Shown here: piece by piece, positions 1 to 10,903 of the stretch
How positions within the stretch are numbered: position 1 is the first letter of the stretch
Layout of the letters: each line of letters opens with the position of its first letter
From: Lineolata rhizophorae
Lineage: Eukaryota; Ascomycota; Dothideomycetes; Lineolatales; Lineolataceae
Assembly: GCA_010093515.1 (NCBI GenBank)
Contig: MU001670.1
Span: forward strand, 1,953,354-2,017,353
Direction: 5' to 3'
Length of the DNA stretch: 64,000 nt
Translations under genes and position numbers: made by a program
The notes under the pieces: model-generated
What the model was told of the DNA's origin: nothing
Seen by the model: the letters and a program-made list of their open reading frames with translations, nothing else
Databases searched by the model: none

Positions 1-2001
1 GCCCTGGCCACCGGACGACTCGAATAATAGAACCTCCCCAACAACTAACTCTGGACGATGGCGAGCTGGCCGGCCGATATCCCGATGGCCAACACTTGAG
101 AAGTCGCTCTCGATGGGGCCAGAATCTGGAGCAAAACAGGTAGGTACGGATAATAGACAATGAAGGGAATGGTCAAGGCCAGAGCAGAAGCCCGGCAGTA
201 TAAAGGAGTGGACCGAGAATGAGACGATGGACAGAAAGTACTCAGCGTTCGCACTAGCGTAAATCTCGTAGAGCAGCTTACCGGGCCTATTGGCACCCGA
301 GGCGTAAGAATAATCAAATCAAATCAAATCAAACCTGAATGTGTCAGCCAGCAAAGCTGTCGTATCACCACCTTCTTCTGCTTCTTGATCTCTTCATTTT
401 ATGCGCCGCACACTGTCTGGATGAAAAGTCCCCTAAATCGCCACAGTGTCATTCGAATGCTCTCTCGGCTACTTCGGCGCAGGCCCCAAGCGTTTACCGC
501 GTGCTAACGGGAAGCTAAGGCGACCCTATGGAGTATCAGGAGGTGACTCAAGAGAGTACGCCACCTACAGCCGGACAAGAGCCACGGGCAAGCTTTCTAA
601 AGGAGGCAATCTGAGGTATCTCAGAAATTGACAGCTTTCAACGTCTTGCTCTCTACTGTTCGTTCGTGAGTACTTGGGCCATGCTTACCAAAATGCGAAC
701 TTAGCACCTAAAAGTTTGTACTAATGTTCGAGCGGAGATCTCGCCAAGTTCAAAGAATATGGTTTTACCGGGTTTTTGACGGCGACTCGAGCGTTATAAT
801 TCTCTATCGAGCTGGGAGACAATGCGTATTCGCCCGGAAGAGTGATATAAGCTAGACTCGACCAAGATGAGACTTCGACGTTAATGAAGTTTAGTCACAC
901 ATGGGAGAGATTTGTTGGGATGGGAAGGGGCGAGGCCGAAGTCAAATGGTTTGAATCGAGGTGATTCACCTCGAGCGGCTTCCCGCCTCCTGCGACAGGA
1001 ACCCCAATCACGCAGCCCTCGGAGAACGCAGAGACGAAACGAGTCTAGTCCGTCTGTAGGGGCCTTTTAGAACAACTGGGAGCAACAACGGGCAGAAAGG
1101 CTAAAGATGAAGGGCTACTAGAGCTAAGCCTGATGAAGGTTTGGGAATGAAATTCGAATGACTTTCAAGCCTCTTGACGCAATGAGATCATGGATCTATG
1201 TTTGAAGGCCACGACGCTCTCACATATAATATAGACGTGATATTGCTGCTAGGTTTGGGAACGGTGACAAAGCCGGGAATGGCCATTACTATGCATGTCG
1301 CCCACGCAAGGGTGAAGAAAATGGCACAGGCACCACCTCTGGCTTGGTGGCTCAAACCTATGAAGCCGTATAATAAAAGTCTAGCTTGGAGGGGATTTCC
1401 TCGACAACATGTCATCTACATGGTCGTCTGAGTACACTTGCCGCCAAAGGTCTAACGGATATCAATTTGATCGAGTTGGACAGGCACCAAAAGGCGAAGC
1501 AGGGGATACTAACTAGATTCAACAGTTGATCGCTTAGATGTGGGAAAAAACGGCACAAATTTTCCAAAGCGGTTGAATGCCTTCTCACGGGTAAATACCC
1601 TTCGCTTGATGATCTTTCCCGTACTTAAGAACGACATACGCTTGAACATAAATACTATGGAGCTAGCAATTTGAGCCGACTTGCATCATGGATTCCGCTT
1701 ATTATTCAATTCGTAGGAAATTGTGGATAGATGGACAAATTCACCATTTTGGAGATAAACCTCAGCAATAGAAAATAGCCACCAATCACCAAGTCGTAGA
1801 TTCGAATTACGATCGTACAGTGAGCAACAGCGTATCGAGTTGTCTTTGAAGACACCACGAAATGTCTGCCTTGTTGTCTACTATCCCATGGTCCTGAGGA
1901 CTCGCTAGTCTCAGTTTGGGCCCCTTTCGGAGGCGACTAGTGGCCAGGCTGTTCTATTTCCGGCGTGTCGCAGTCATGGAGGACTTCAAGCGCTTGCTTT
2001 C
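1..2001. other. left-edge spacer, no recognised gene
   Basis: No gene could be supported here. On the minus strand one frame is open from about 323 to the window edge, but it has no convincing start and matches no family I know, so a partial exon of a gene beyond the left edge is possible but unproven. A short AAATC-type microsatellite lies near 308-332. The rest holds only short, unconserved-looking frames. The 3' end of the C2H2-SANT gene begins at 2002. Confidence 0.5.
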
Positions 2002-5000
2002 TTATTCCTCTTCTCCGGTGACAGGCTCCTGGTCTATCCCAGCTTTAGCGGCTCTATCGCGCTCGATTTTGCTTGCCCCTCCACCATCCGAAAACACGAC
2101 GTTCCGTCTCCGAGCGTACGATTTCTCCGCTCCTTCATAGTAGCTTCGTTCGCCACGCCTGCCAGCAACAACCACTTGAGGTCCACTCGCGTCATACCGT
2201 GAGTATCGGACGTCCGACCGTTTTGTGCGGACAAACGCTTCATCCTGATCCACGTTTTCCGGAGACAGCGAGACTCTACCACGCCGTTCTGAGGGTGGCG
2301 GCGGGGGCGGCGTGAACGCGGGTACGGTCGCTGCAGCGGGAGGATTCGCTATGCTTGGTTGCCTTTGTCTGACAATAGGCTTTGCCGCCTGGCGCGACTC
2401 CTCTGGAACCTCGGTATTGGAATCTGAGATACCGGGCTCTTGTCGGTACCTAATAGGCGATCTTCGACGCCTTCGGTCCCCGCTTCCTATCACCACCTCG
2501 ATGGACTTTCCTTGGTAATACCTTGCGCGCTCGCGCCTGCTAGGCAGCGCTACGGGGCGCCCAGCTACATTAAAGTATTGTAGCTCTCGTGTGCCAGAAA
2601 TTGCGCGCGGGGCATCTCGGGTAGGATAATATTGTCGTTCACGACCTCTGCGCTTGTCAGGGCCAGAGGAGACGGTGGAAAGGTCCAGATATTCATATTC
2701 CGCCTCTCCGCCCTCGTGGCTGTATGCCTCGCTCTCGAATTGGGTGTTGGGAGCCTGGGTAGTAGACGTCGAGGCCGAAGCGGCGCCACCAGCTTGAGCT
2801 TCCGCGTCCGCGATTGCGGCCGGATTCGGCGCAACCGTGCGCGGATGCGTCGCATGCGAAGTGTCGCGGTGAACCGTCGACAAGTGCGTCGGCACCGGCG
2901 GCGGTCCGATATCCTCACCGCGACGCCTCTTCTCATTGGCGGCCAGAGCTTCTTGCTCGAGCGCCCGGTCACCTTTTTCAAGCTTACGCTGGTAGTAATT
3001 CTCGACCTAAAAAGCACAACGACCATTAGCATTCTAAGCCCAATACTCTCCCTCCTGAAAATTAAACAACATACTCACCATAGTCGGCGCCTTCGTCTGC
3101 ATAAGCCCCGCGATCGTCACCCAATCTGTACCATAGTGGCTAAAGTAGCGCTCAACCTCTGCCTGCTCACCAACCGACCAATAGCTTGACACGCCGACTC
3201 TGTCCTGACCACCTTCGCCCTGCCTCGGCCGTTCCATCACCTGCGCCCTGGACGGCCCTGCCCTAGGGGCAGCCGTAGTAGCGTCTGCAGGGGTGGACGG
3301 AATCGCTGCTACCTGACCGGGAATTGCGGCTGGTGGGCTAGTCGACGGGCCAGCCGCATGCTGGTTCTGCGGTTGCTGTTGTTGCTCCAAGTCTCTATTT
3401 GAATCAGTAGCGGAGAGGAGCCTCTTTTCCTCACGCCGTAGTAGATATCTTTCTCGTTCCGTCGGCAAGTCGCGGCCTCTCCACTCCAAAGGTGGCTCAT
3501 CATCCTCCTCAATAGCGCTTGGGCTGTCGCTTTCGAACTTTTCGCGTTTTTGCCCAAAGGGCTGGATAAAGCTTTGCCTCTCGGTTATTGGCCCTTGAGT
3601 CGGCTGGCTTGGGCCCTTTTCTGTAGTCTGTGTTGATGTTTTTTGTTGGACACTTGATTTGTTTTGAACTTCTCCCTCGCCAACGTGGATAAATTGTCGG
3701 AACCGTGGTATAACATCGTCGGGGTCGAGATCATCTAACTCTGGGCCCCTGTCTGTGGCTTGAACTAGTTTAGGTGGGATGCATTCTGGCCCAGAATGGC
3801 CGTATTCTAGTTCACCCAGTTCGCGTTGGTCTGCGTCATCGTTTCCTTTCACATTGACATCCACATTCGGTACGTTCCCCGGGCTCTCAAAATCCGAACC
3901 GTCCGCTCTTGAGTCTTTCCGTTCTGATTCTTCCTGTTTCTTTCCTATCGCTTTGGGAGCAACTGCACCTTCCTCGAACGCCATGTTTTCGCCTTCGTCG
4001 AGCTCCATGCCCGAGGATTTCTCAGATGATTCCTTCGAGTGGATTGATACAGTATAAGCATTTGAATCGGCCTCCTCCTTCTCAGAGTGATGCTTCGGAA
4101 GAGCGAAAAGAGCTAATTGTTCCATGTGGAATCCTACATGCCGTCGAAACTGGGCTTGTGAAACCAAAATTATATCTTTGGCAGAGTAGCGGCTATTTGT
4201 TAACCTCAGCTTTTTCTCGAAGTCGCCGCAGAAAGGACAGTCCGAAGCTGCGATGCGGTCCAGAGGTTGGCAGCACAGCTCAAGCAATGTAGGAAGAGTC
4301 TCTGGAACGACCTTTCCAGAGTGATGGCTTTCAATGTGGATCTCAAGGCTCCTTCGAGAACTGAACGCAGCAATTGTTTTTGGACAGAATCGACATTTCC
4401 ATTTGACTCGGTGCTGCTCTAGTTCATGTTTAAACCACGCGCGCCGTTCAGGAAACAATTTGGCGTCACAGCCTTGAAACGTACAAACGTAGGGCTTTAA
4501 GTCTCGCATGACATGCCGTCTAATTTAAATTAGGGTTGAACTGAAAATGGAGTGTTTATGGGGCGAACTTACTTCCAGGATCGTTCTTTAGTGATATTGA
4601 GGATATTTCTGCAGTAAGGGCATTCAAATTCTGCGGACTCTTTCTTTACTTCTCGCAGGGGGATCACTCTGAGTCTCGTGGTATCACGCCTCCCACCATC
4701 CGAGGTCGCGAAGCTGGTCTCGGACTCATTCCCGTCAAAGTCATCCTCTTGGGCAGTATCGCTTTTCATCATTACACTCATAAATGTGGATGCCGCTGTG
4801 GAGGTGTCCCTATCCCGACCTTGGTAGGTTTTGCTTTTGTCTATTTTGGCCCTCTCGTTATCGTCTTTTTTTAGATGCTCACCATGCTCGCGGCAATACC
4901 GTAAGAACTCCCGCCGAAGGGTAATGGCCTTTCCAAGTCGTATACGAAGCCAATCATTCTCCTGACTGGCTAAGCGAGGGAACTTGTTTCCAACATGTGC

Positions 5001-5665
5001 GATGTCAAATGATTCATCATATCGCTTGTCCGTAGATGTCGAGGCCAGGAGGTATCGATCACGGGGTGTGGCTTTGCGAATGAGAAAGGAAAGTCGAAAT
5101 AGGCCGCCGGTGCTGTCCTTGACTGATAAGAATAGTTCGCGGAGTTCGCTGACTTCTCCTTCAGAGTCGAAAGCCAGCTCTTCTAGGTCCTCATCAGAAA
5201 ATTCACCTTCAGAGTTGTCGATGGTTGCATGCCGATTCTCTCGTTCTCCTCGAACAATAGCGCAGGCTTGTATTTGTTAGTATTGAAACCATAAAAAAAA
5301 TAGTACACCAAAAGCGGGAAAATATCGCAAAAGCATAAAAAAAAAGAACCAAAACGCCATTCAAGCCGGGCATATGAGATCGAAAGCTAACCGTCAGCAA
5401 GCGAATCGTTCAGGTCGTCCAAAAGCCGCAACACCTGGGCTGCTACTGTCTTCGAATCTCTCAGTCGATAATCTAACGATAGGCGACTGGGCAGAGATTG
5501 AGCCGCTCCAATATTTCCTGCCCAGAGTCTGAACCTGTCAAGTTCATCTGCAACGTCGTCGACGGTCAAATTATCCTTCGGGCAAAGCAACGCGTCGCGC
5601 AACTGGCCAAAAGCGATAAATGCAGACTTTGTTCTCTTTGCGATCGGAGATTCTAAGGTCGACAT
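2002..5665 (-). CDS. C2H2 zinc-finger plus SANT/Myb domain protein
   Basis: Four exons: 5665-5392, 5266-4573, 4519-3079, 3006-2002, giving 1137 codons; every junction is GT-AG and keeps frame. The N-terminus (about 1-91) has the helical segment with the core RFRLWAGNIGA and LDYRLRD that heads many fungal NLR-like and ankyrin proteins. Residues about 303-395 carry Cys/His finger modules (FECPYC, YVCTFQGC, WKCRFCP with following HIESHH). A long acidic, Ser/Gln-rich linker follows. Residues about 767-815 form a SANT domain, W...YFSHYGTDWVTIA, completed across the last intron by NYYQRKLEKG. The C-terminal third is Arg/Ser/Pro-rich and probably disordered. Likely a nuclear DNA- or chromatin-binding protein (inference). 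It is divergent to the DUF7580 gene over 343 bp. Domain calls are from motif recognition; the biological role is unknown. Confidence 0.8.
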
Positions 5666-6008
5666 CCTGGAAAGTGGGGCTGCATAACTATGCGACGGCG
5701 ACTCTGTTCAAAAATGAAAGCGCAGTGGAAGGAGAGGAGAGCGAGGGGGGCTACTTTCGTGTCCGCACAAGGAGGCCGTATGGACGTAAGGCTTCAGCGT
5801 GTTCTTCCCTGCCTAGGATTCAGCCTTGCTTTGATAATAAGGGAGTGGGGTTTGCCGCTACTGGTGGCTGTGTATGTAGGCTCCTGCACGATCCCCATGC
5901 AAGCGTTGGTAAGCGATCAACTAACGTTCACGGTGTTCAACCTCACACCCGAACTTCGAGCGGGGCGAAAAAGTTGCAATCCACACCACCAACAGGCAAG
6001 CCGTAAAA
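5666..6008. promoter_or_regulatory. shared divergent promoter of the C2H2-SANT and DUF7580 genes
   Basis: The two start codons (5665 minus, 6009 plus) face away from each other over 343 bp, so any promoters must lie in or overlap this spacer. No recognisable operator was found; co-regulation is inferred from the geometry only. Confidence 0.45.
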
Positions 6009-7891
6009 ATGAGCGGTGTCGAACTTGCCGGACTGCTTTTGGGCACCTTTCCTCTCATCATCTCGGCCTTGGAGAATTACAGCAAGCTTGCCGAAGCGAC
6101 GTCCGACTGGTGGCGATTCAAGAGAGTCTACACTAAGTGGATCACCGATGTGAGGCTCCACCAGCTTTTCTTCGACCGTGCTCTGGAGGAGCTCTTGTTA
6201 CCGCTTATTGTGGATGACAAGCGACTCCAATTGTTGAAAGCAGAACCGCTTGGCCTGGCATGGAAAGATCCCGACCTGGAGGAGAGACTGCAGGAGCGAC
6301 TTTCGGACTCGTATGACTTGTACATGCAGATAATTATGGACATTCAAGACGTGACAGAGAAGCTGAAGAAGGAGTTGGGAGTTGATAAACCGAGCATGAA
6401 GAGGCGAATTGGGGATTCCCCGGTAAGTTGTAGTTCGATAATTAGCTCTCGAGCGTTTGATTGGCAGTCGTTATTGTGTTGGCTAATTCTCGGCGTCATA
6501 TAGGAAACGGCATCTCAAAATTCCAGAGACCTCCGAAAAAGTGTTGATTATCACACAAAGCGCCTCAAATTATCCTTCTCAAAATACGGTCGGACCAAGC
6601 TTCTTGATGCCCTAAAAGAAAAGATTGAGCAGCTCGAGCGGCTGCTTTCCACGACCGATAGAAACTCTGCCCTGAAACACAACGCCAAACGATCCCTGGC
6701 CAGCGTCACTATTGAGAGGCTTTGTCGGCATGCACAGAGCATCTATGATTTAATGCTCAATGCTTGGGTTTGCGCCTGTCGAAGCTCCCACCTTGCGAAT
6801 ATTCGTCTCAATAAGAAAGTACCAGATGGCGACTTTGGGATTTTGTTTCTGTTTGATCGTCAATGCGAGCAGTCCCAAAAACCGTGGGTGTGGAAGTCCA
6901 CGACCATCAAATTTGACCAAGTGCTGGAGAAACCAAATGCAAATTTGACTGTACAAATGGCACCACTATCTACTCCTAGCCAGCTAAATGATTCGAGTTC
7001 TGTTCGGCCAACCTCAATATTGAGAGCATCCAAACGGGCCTCATCCTCAACGTATGTTTTTAGTATTCCTATGGGTATATACGCAAGTCTAACCAACGCA
7101 GGATCGTCGAATGTGCGACACCTCGCCTGGCTTATCGCCAAGTCTCATGGGAGATATCAGCCTCATCCTTAACACAGAACACATATTCTACTAGCTCGAG
7201 CAAGCAGACTTCAGGTGAACCTGCGCCTGTCCCCATCAAGGATCTTTGCGAGGAAATTTCGAAAGCAGGCCATGCAAGCACCTGCCTCGGGCTCCTTGCG
7301 AATGATCAGTTTCGATATACTATCAGTACTCTGCCGGACTATGGCAAACCCAACAAGCCTTCCTACGTATCGCTGGACAAATTACTGAAGCGAGATTCGC
7401 CTTTGCGCCTGAAGCGTCGCTCCGACCGATTTTCCATCGCACTCGCTCTTGCAAGCTCCCATCAGATTCTGTTCTCCACACCCTGGCTCAACGGACGCTG
7501 GAAGAAACCAGACATCATTTTCCTCCGCGACGACGGCTCGCCTTCAGGAATCGTACCGGAGCCGTACCTCATGCGGGAATTCGCCACCTCAAATCCCAGT
7601 CCACAGTTCGAAGAAGCGTTTTCGAGCCTCGGTATAGTTCTGCTAGAGCTTTGCTTTGGAACTGCCCTAGAGGAAAACAGCGTCCGGTTGAAATATCCCG
7701 CTGATGCGGACCCGTTCCTTGACTTGGCGGCGGCGCTTCAGTGGAGCCAGGAAGTGCTCGACGAGGCGGGCGAGCACTATGATCAGGCGGTGTCGTGGTG
7801 CCTCAAGGCGGGGAAGGCAGAAAGATGTGACTGGAAGAAAAGCTTTGAGGAGAGTGTTATTGAGCCGCTGAGACTCTCCCAGTTGAATTGA
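6009..7891 (+). CDS. DUF7580-type helical protein, HET-S/HeLo-like N-terminus
   Basis: Three exons: 6009-6422, 6504-7051, 7102-7891, 583 codons, GT-AG introns of 81 and 50 bp. The N-terminus MSGVELAGLLLGTFPLIISAL followed by amphipathic helices (YTKWITDVRLHQLFFDRAL) is the hallmark start of the fungal DUF7580 family and resembles the membrane-active helical domains of HET-S/SesA-type incompatibility proteins (the resemblance is inference). The middle contains SVDYHTKRLKLSFSK and a region tolerant of substitutions. The C-terminal part (about 345-583) has the conserved DUF7580 elements LCEEISKA, LASSHQILFSTPWLNGRW, and FSSLGIVLLELCFG, which look like a decayed protein-kinase C-lobe. No NACHT or WD40 repeats. 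The start was chosen because the family begins at this motif. The role is unproven; cell-death or self/non-self signalling is suggested by family and by the HET neighbour. Confidence 0.85.
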
Positions 7892-8360
7892 TTTGTTTCA
7901 CGTCTAGTTTCTTGTACGTAAGGCGGGCTTATGACGAGATTCCCATATTACTTTAGGGTTTATAAACCCAATATTTTGCAAGCGCATCTCTTGTGGACAT
8001 CTGTCTATGAGACGACCAGTAATTTAAAAACTCGCTGATAGTGGACGTAGTCCTCTTCATTTTGTTACGAATTAGCTTACTTTTAGTCAAAATACTGGTT
8101 GGAGAATTAGAAATACTTAAGCCAAAAACACTCAAACACGCCAGAAAATCGAACAGTTATAAACGTTTCAAATCCATAATTTCGGTTGTATAGTCGCAGA
8201 CCGCGATACAGGAAACTAAGTGCAGTCAAATATTACGAGCGATTGGAAATTATGTTTGTCCCAGCAGTTAGTGAAATCAAACGAAACTCAACCAGCATCT
8301 CGCTAGTCCCAGAAGCTATATTGGGTCAAGTCTGGTGATGTGGACCAGTATCTGAAGTAC
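7892..8360. other. convergent 3' spacer
   Basis: Between the stop codons of the DUF7580 gene (plus) and the HET gene (minus). AT-richer than its neighbours; nothing beyond two 3' untranslated regions is expected and nothing else was seen. Confidence 0.5.
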
Positions 8361-10157
8361 TCATTGGACCTGAAGAGTTGATGTCTCTCGGCTTTTCGTA
8401 GGAATGAATGTGCGCTCCATGTCAACGTCTAAAAACACGATCGTTTGATTGAGCACTTCTTCTTTCCTCGCACTCGCGGTGACCGTATTCTGAACGAAAA
8501 GCTTTATGTCTTGATTATTCTCCTGGTCGATGAAAGTCCGCGTCGTCGATGCAGAACCGTCAAGCTCGTCATCCCAGTCTAACTCAAGGGGATTGTTCTC
8601 TAGCCAATCCTGAAGCAAACCTTCCCCCGCAACCTGCTTCCACATTTCCTTAAATGGTATATCCACATGAAAAGAATCATAATCGGTCGTTTTTAATCTG
8701 ACTCTGAAGTCATTGTGGGCCTTCTTATTGAAGAATCTGAATTCCAGGGTAGCATCGGCCAAACCTTCCCGTTCAATGTCGATTCTCATGGTCTGAAATT
8801 GCTCGTCCCACGGAAACTGGCTGGGTTGGACTTGTACAAGTTTGTATCCGGAAGGCAAGAGCCGGTGCGACCGAACGCAGCATGTTTGCTGTCGTTTGTC
8901 TAGGAATGACTTGAGCGGGTCTTTGGATATGAATACCGTCTTAGTCTCTGCCAGTTGTGCTTCACTGCGTGGGATCTTGAGCAGTCCTATGGTAGAACAT
9001 TGTAGCCGGACATAGACGTTTGGAATATCTGTGCTCATGAGGCAAATGCCAAGGTGCTCAGAGAAATTGTTCTCAACTTGACATTCAAGCAATCCAAGGT
9101 AGCACTCATTTCCCTCCATCAATCTTTGATTTTGGTCAGGGATGTCATGCACGACTGGACGCGTCAAATTGGTATCGTCGGATGTAGTTAGAAGGGGAGG
9201 AACTGCTCGACCGGTGTCTTCGTTCGAGTCCAGCTCAAGGAGTACCGGACTGGTCAGATGACGGTTGAATAGAAAGGGGAGGACCCGCATCTGGATCTGA
9301 AGACCTTTGTTGGTCATCATGTATGGCATCGTGTCCTTACTCGGAATGGGAAGGATGTTTCCAGAGTGGACAAAAAACTTAGGGGATGGGGCGAAAACAC
9401 CATACTGTTTCGGGATCGAGTCGCAGTGAGTTCGAGCGTCCCAAGCAAAGAGGGAATGGTCGTCCATGTCCTTCATGATCTCCTCTTGGAGCCTGGTAAA
9501 AGCTTTTGCGCCTTCACCATAAAGCAAGGGCAAGTTCACATTGAAGATGCCCAATAACGAGTATGCCATGTCCTCTATCCTAGTCGTGTGCCGCTTGGAG
9601 GCCCAGGACATTCGTCTCGCCACACTGTTCCTCCAGATCCTATCTCGGTTCAGCAAAGTCCTTTTATCGATTCCGGTGGCGCTCGAAATCTTGGAGACCA
9701 GGGTCTCCCTCGATCCTAGGTGCTGGAAGTCCTTGCCGTAAAACTCCACAGATCTCGGAGCGAGCAACTCCTGAAGGGTCCAACCTCGCGTGAACCACCG
9801 ACTTGAAGAGAATGCCTCGTCCATATCAGACGCCGAGACGTCCTCGAGGTACGCGTAGCAGATGCAGGCATTTTGGTACCAGGCGAACATGGAATTGATA
9901 GCCTCCGATAGTTCCGCGCTGCTGGCCTTGTTGATGCAGCACGTGTCGATCCACACGTACTTGAACCCGTCGTCGCGAGCGCGTTTCATCGTACGAAGGA
10001 GCTTGTCGTATCCCGCTTTTTGCGCCGCGAGTCCTCCAATCATATCGTCGAATGTTACCTCGCCATTCCCCCAGGTGTGCGAGAGTATCGCATAGTCTGG
10101 TACATTTTCGCCCTGGAACTCTTCAAGCGCCTCGCTTCCTACGTTCAAAACATGCAT
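8361..10157 (-). CDS. HET-domain (heterokaryon incompatibility) protein
   Basis: Single uninterrupted 598-codon frame. Residues about 20-115 show the HET domain (PF06985): YAILSHTWG, then KYVWIDTCCINK, then the acidic YLEDV strand. After it come SSRWFTRGWTLQELLAPRSVEFY, SWASKR.TTR.EDMAYSLLGIF and LLYGEGAKAF, the usual extension of the HET-E/vegetative-incompatibility group. The remaining 350 residues show no NACHT, WD40 or ankyrin repeats, so this is a short HET protein, not an STAND receptor. HET proteins trigger regulated cell death when partners differ between strains (family knowledge); the trigger here is unknown. The first ATG at 10157 matches the family, which begins a few residues before YAILSHTWG. 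It points away from the MITE at 10.6 kb. Confidence 0.93.
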   Translation of the reverse strand: MHVLNVGSEALEEFQGENVPDYAILSHTWGNGEVTFDDMIGGLAAQKAGYDKLLRTMKRARDDGFKYVWIDTCCINKASSAELSEAINSMFAWYQNACICYAYLEDVSASDMDEAFSSSRWFTRGWTLQELLAPRSVEFYGKDFQHLGSRETLVSKISSATGIDKRTLLNRDRIWRNSVARRMSWASKRHTTRIEDMAYSLLGIFNVNLPLLYGEGAKAFTRLQEEIMKDMDDHSLFAWDARTHCDSIPKQYGVFAPSPKFFVHSGNILPIPSKDTMPYMMTNKGLQIQMRVLPFLFNRHLTSPVLLELDSNEDTGRAVPPLLTTSDDTNLTRPVVHDIPDQNQRLMEGNECYLGLLECQVENNFSEHLGICLMSTDIPNVYVRLQCSTIGLLKIPRSEAQLAETKTVFISKDPLKSFLDKRQQTCCVRSHRLLPSGYKLVQVQPSQFPWDEQFQTMRIDIEREGLADATLEFRFFNKKAHNDFRVRLKTTDYDSFHVDIPFKEMWKQVAGEGLLQDWLENNPLELDWDDELDGSASTTRTFIDQENNQDIKLFVQNTVTASARKEEVLNQTIVFLDVDMERTFIPTKSRETSTLQVQ

Positions 10158-10634
10158 TCCTCTCGTCCGAACTTCAAGCCGAGCGGCTCAAATGAAGATG
10201 AGGCTGAGTGACGTGGGCCCTAAAAAGACAGATCGAAGTAACGGGCAATCCTCGGTCACGGCCATATGTGAACGTATTTTTGATTCTGTACAGGATTCGA
10301 GTCTTCCAGTGCTGTTCTATCTAGTCATTTCGAAAGTGTGGCAAATAAGAGGACACGGCCAAATTGAGAGATGTTTATATATCACGAGAGAGTATTTAGA
10401 GATGAACATAGGGCGAAGTGGGGCGTCAGCTCGGTAGTTCAACCGCTAATTCCTACGGAGGAGAGCCACGTGATGTCGTTGTATCCTGTAGGGAAGTACA
10501 TAGTAATCTCTATTGATGTGAGACCAGACCAGACCGCTTTTGGCTGTACGGAGTCCGAGCGGCTGTACGTAGTACGGAGTAATTCTGCCCATATGGCCGC
10601 CTGTGCGGATTGCCCCCCCTCTCTCTCTATTGTA
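10158..10634. other. upstream region of the HET gene
   Basis: Presumed promoter and 5' leader of the minus-strand HET gene. Only short frames are present and no motif could be assigned. It ends at the TA target dinucleotide of the MITE. Confidence 0.4.
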
Positions 10635-10903
10635 CAGTGACTCGTCAAAAGTTTGCGTCTGCAAGCGACATGCCCCAGCGAAAGTCGATATCTTTATAAG
10701 TAAAATTCTCGCATACTTAATAAATAGCTATAATAACGTTTAAAAAGAATTTCAAGTATATAGCCTTATTTTTTAGTATATAAAGTACTTAGATATTATT
10801 TAATAAGTCCTAGGTAACTCCGCCGTTTTTATACTATATGTTAATAAATACGTTGAGTTTTGGTGTAAATCACTTAGAGACGCAAACTTTTGACATAGTG
10901 CTG
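10635..10903. mobile_element. non-autonomous Tc1/mariner-type MITE
   Basis: 269-bp element flanked by TA on both sides (10633-10634 and 10904-10905). The ends are inverted repeats of about 26 bp: left 10635-10660, right 10878-10903. They share CAG at the tip and a perfect 17-bp core, GTCAAAAGTTTGCGTCT. The interior is very AT-rich and has no coding capacity, as expected of a small internally deleted, possibly RIP-mutated, element. TA target duplication and CAGT-type termini are typical of Tc1/mariner; assignment to a subgroup would need the full-length parent. Confidence 0.75.

Noticed and set aside
45-317. 90-codon minus-strand frame with a hydrophobic stretch
   Set aside because: No family match, and a different frame is open over the same interval to the window edge; neither could be supported.
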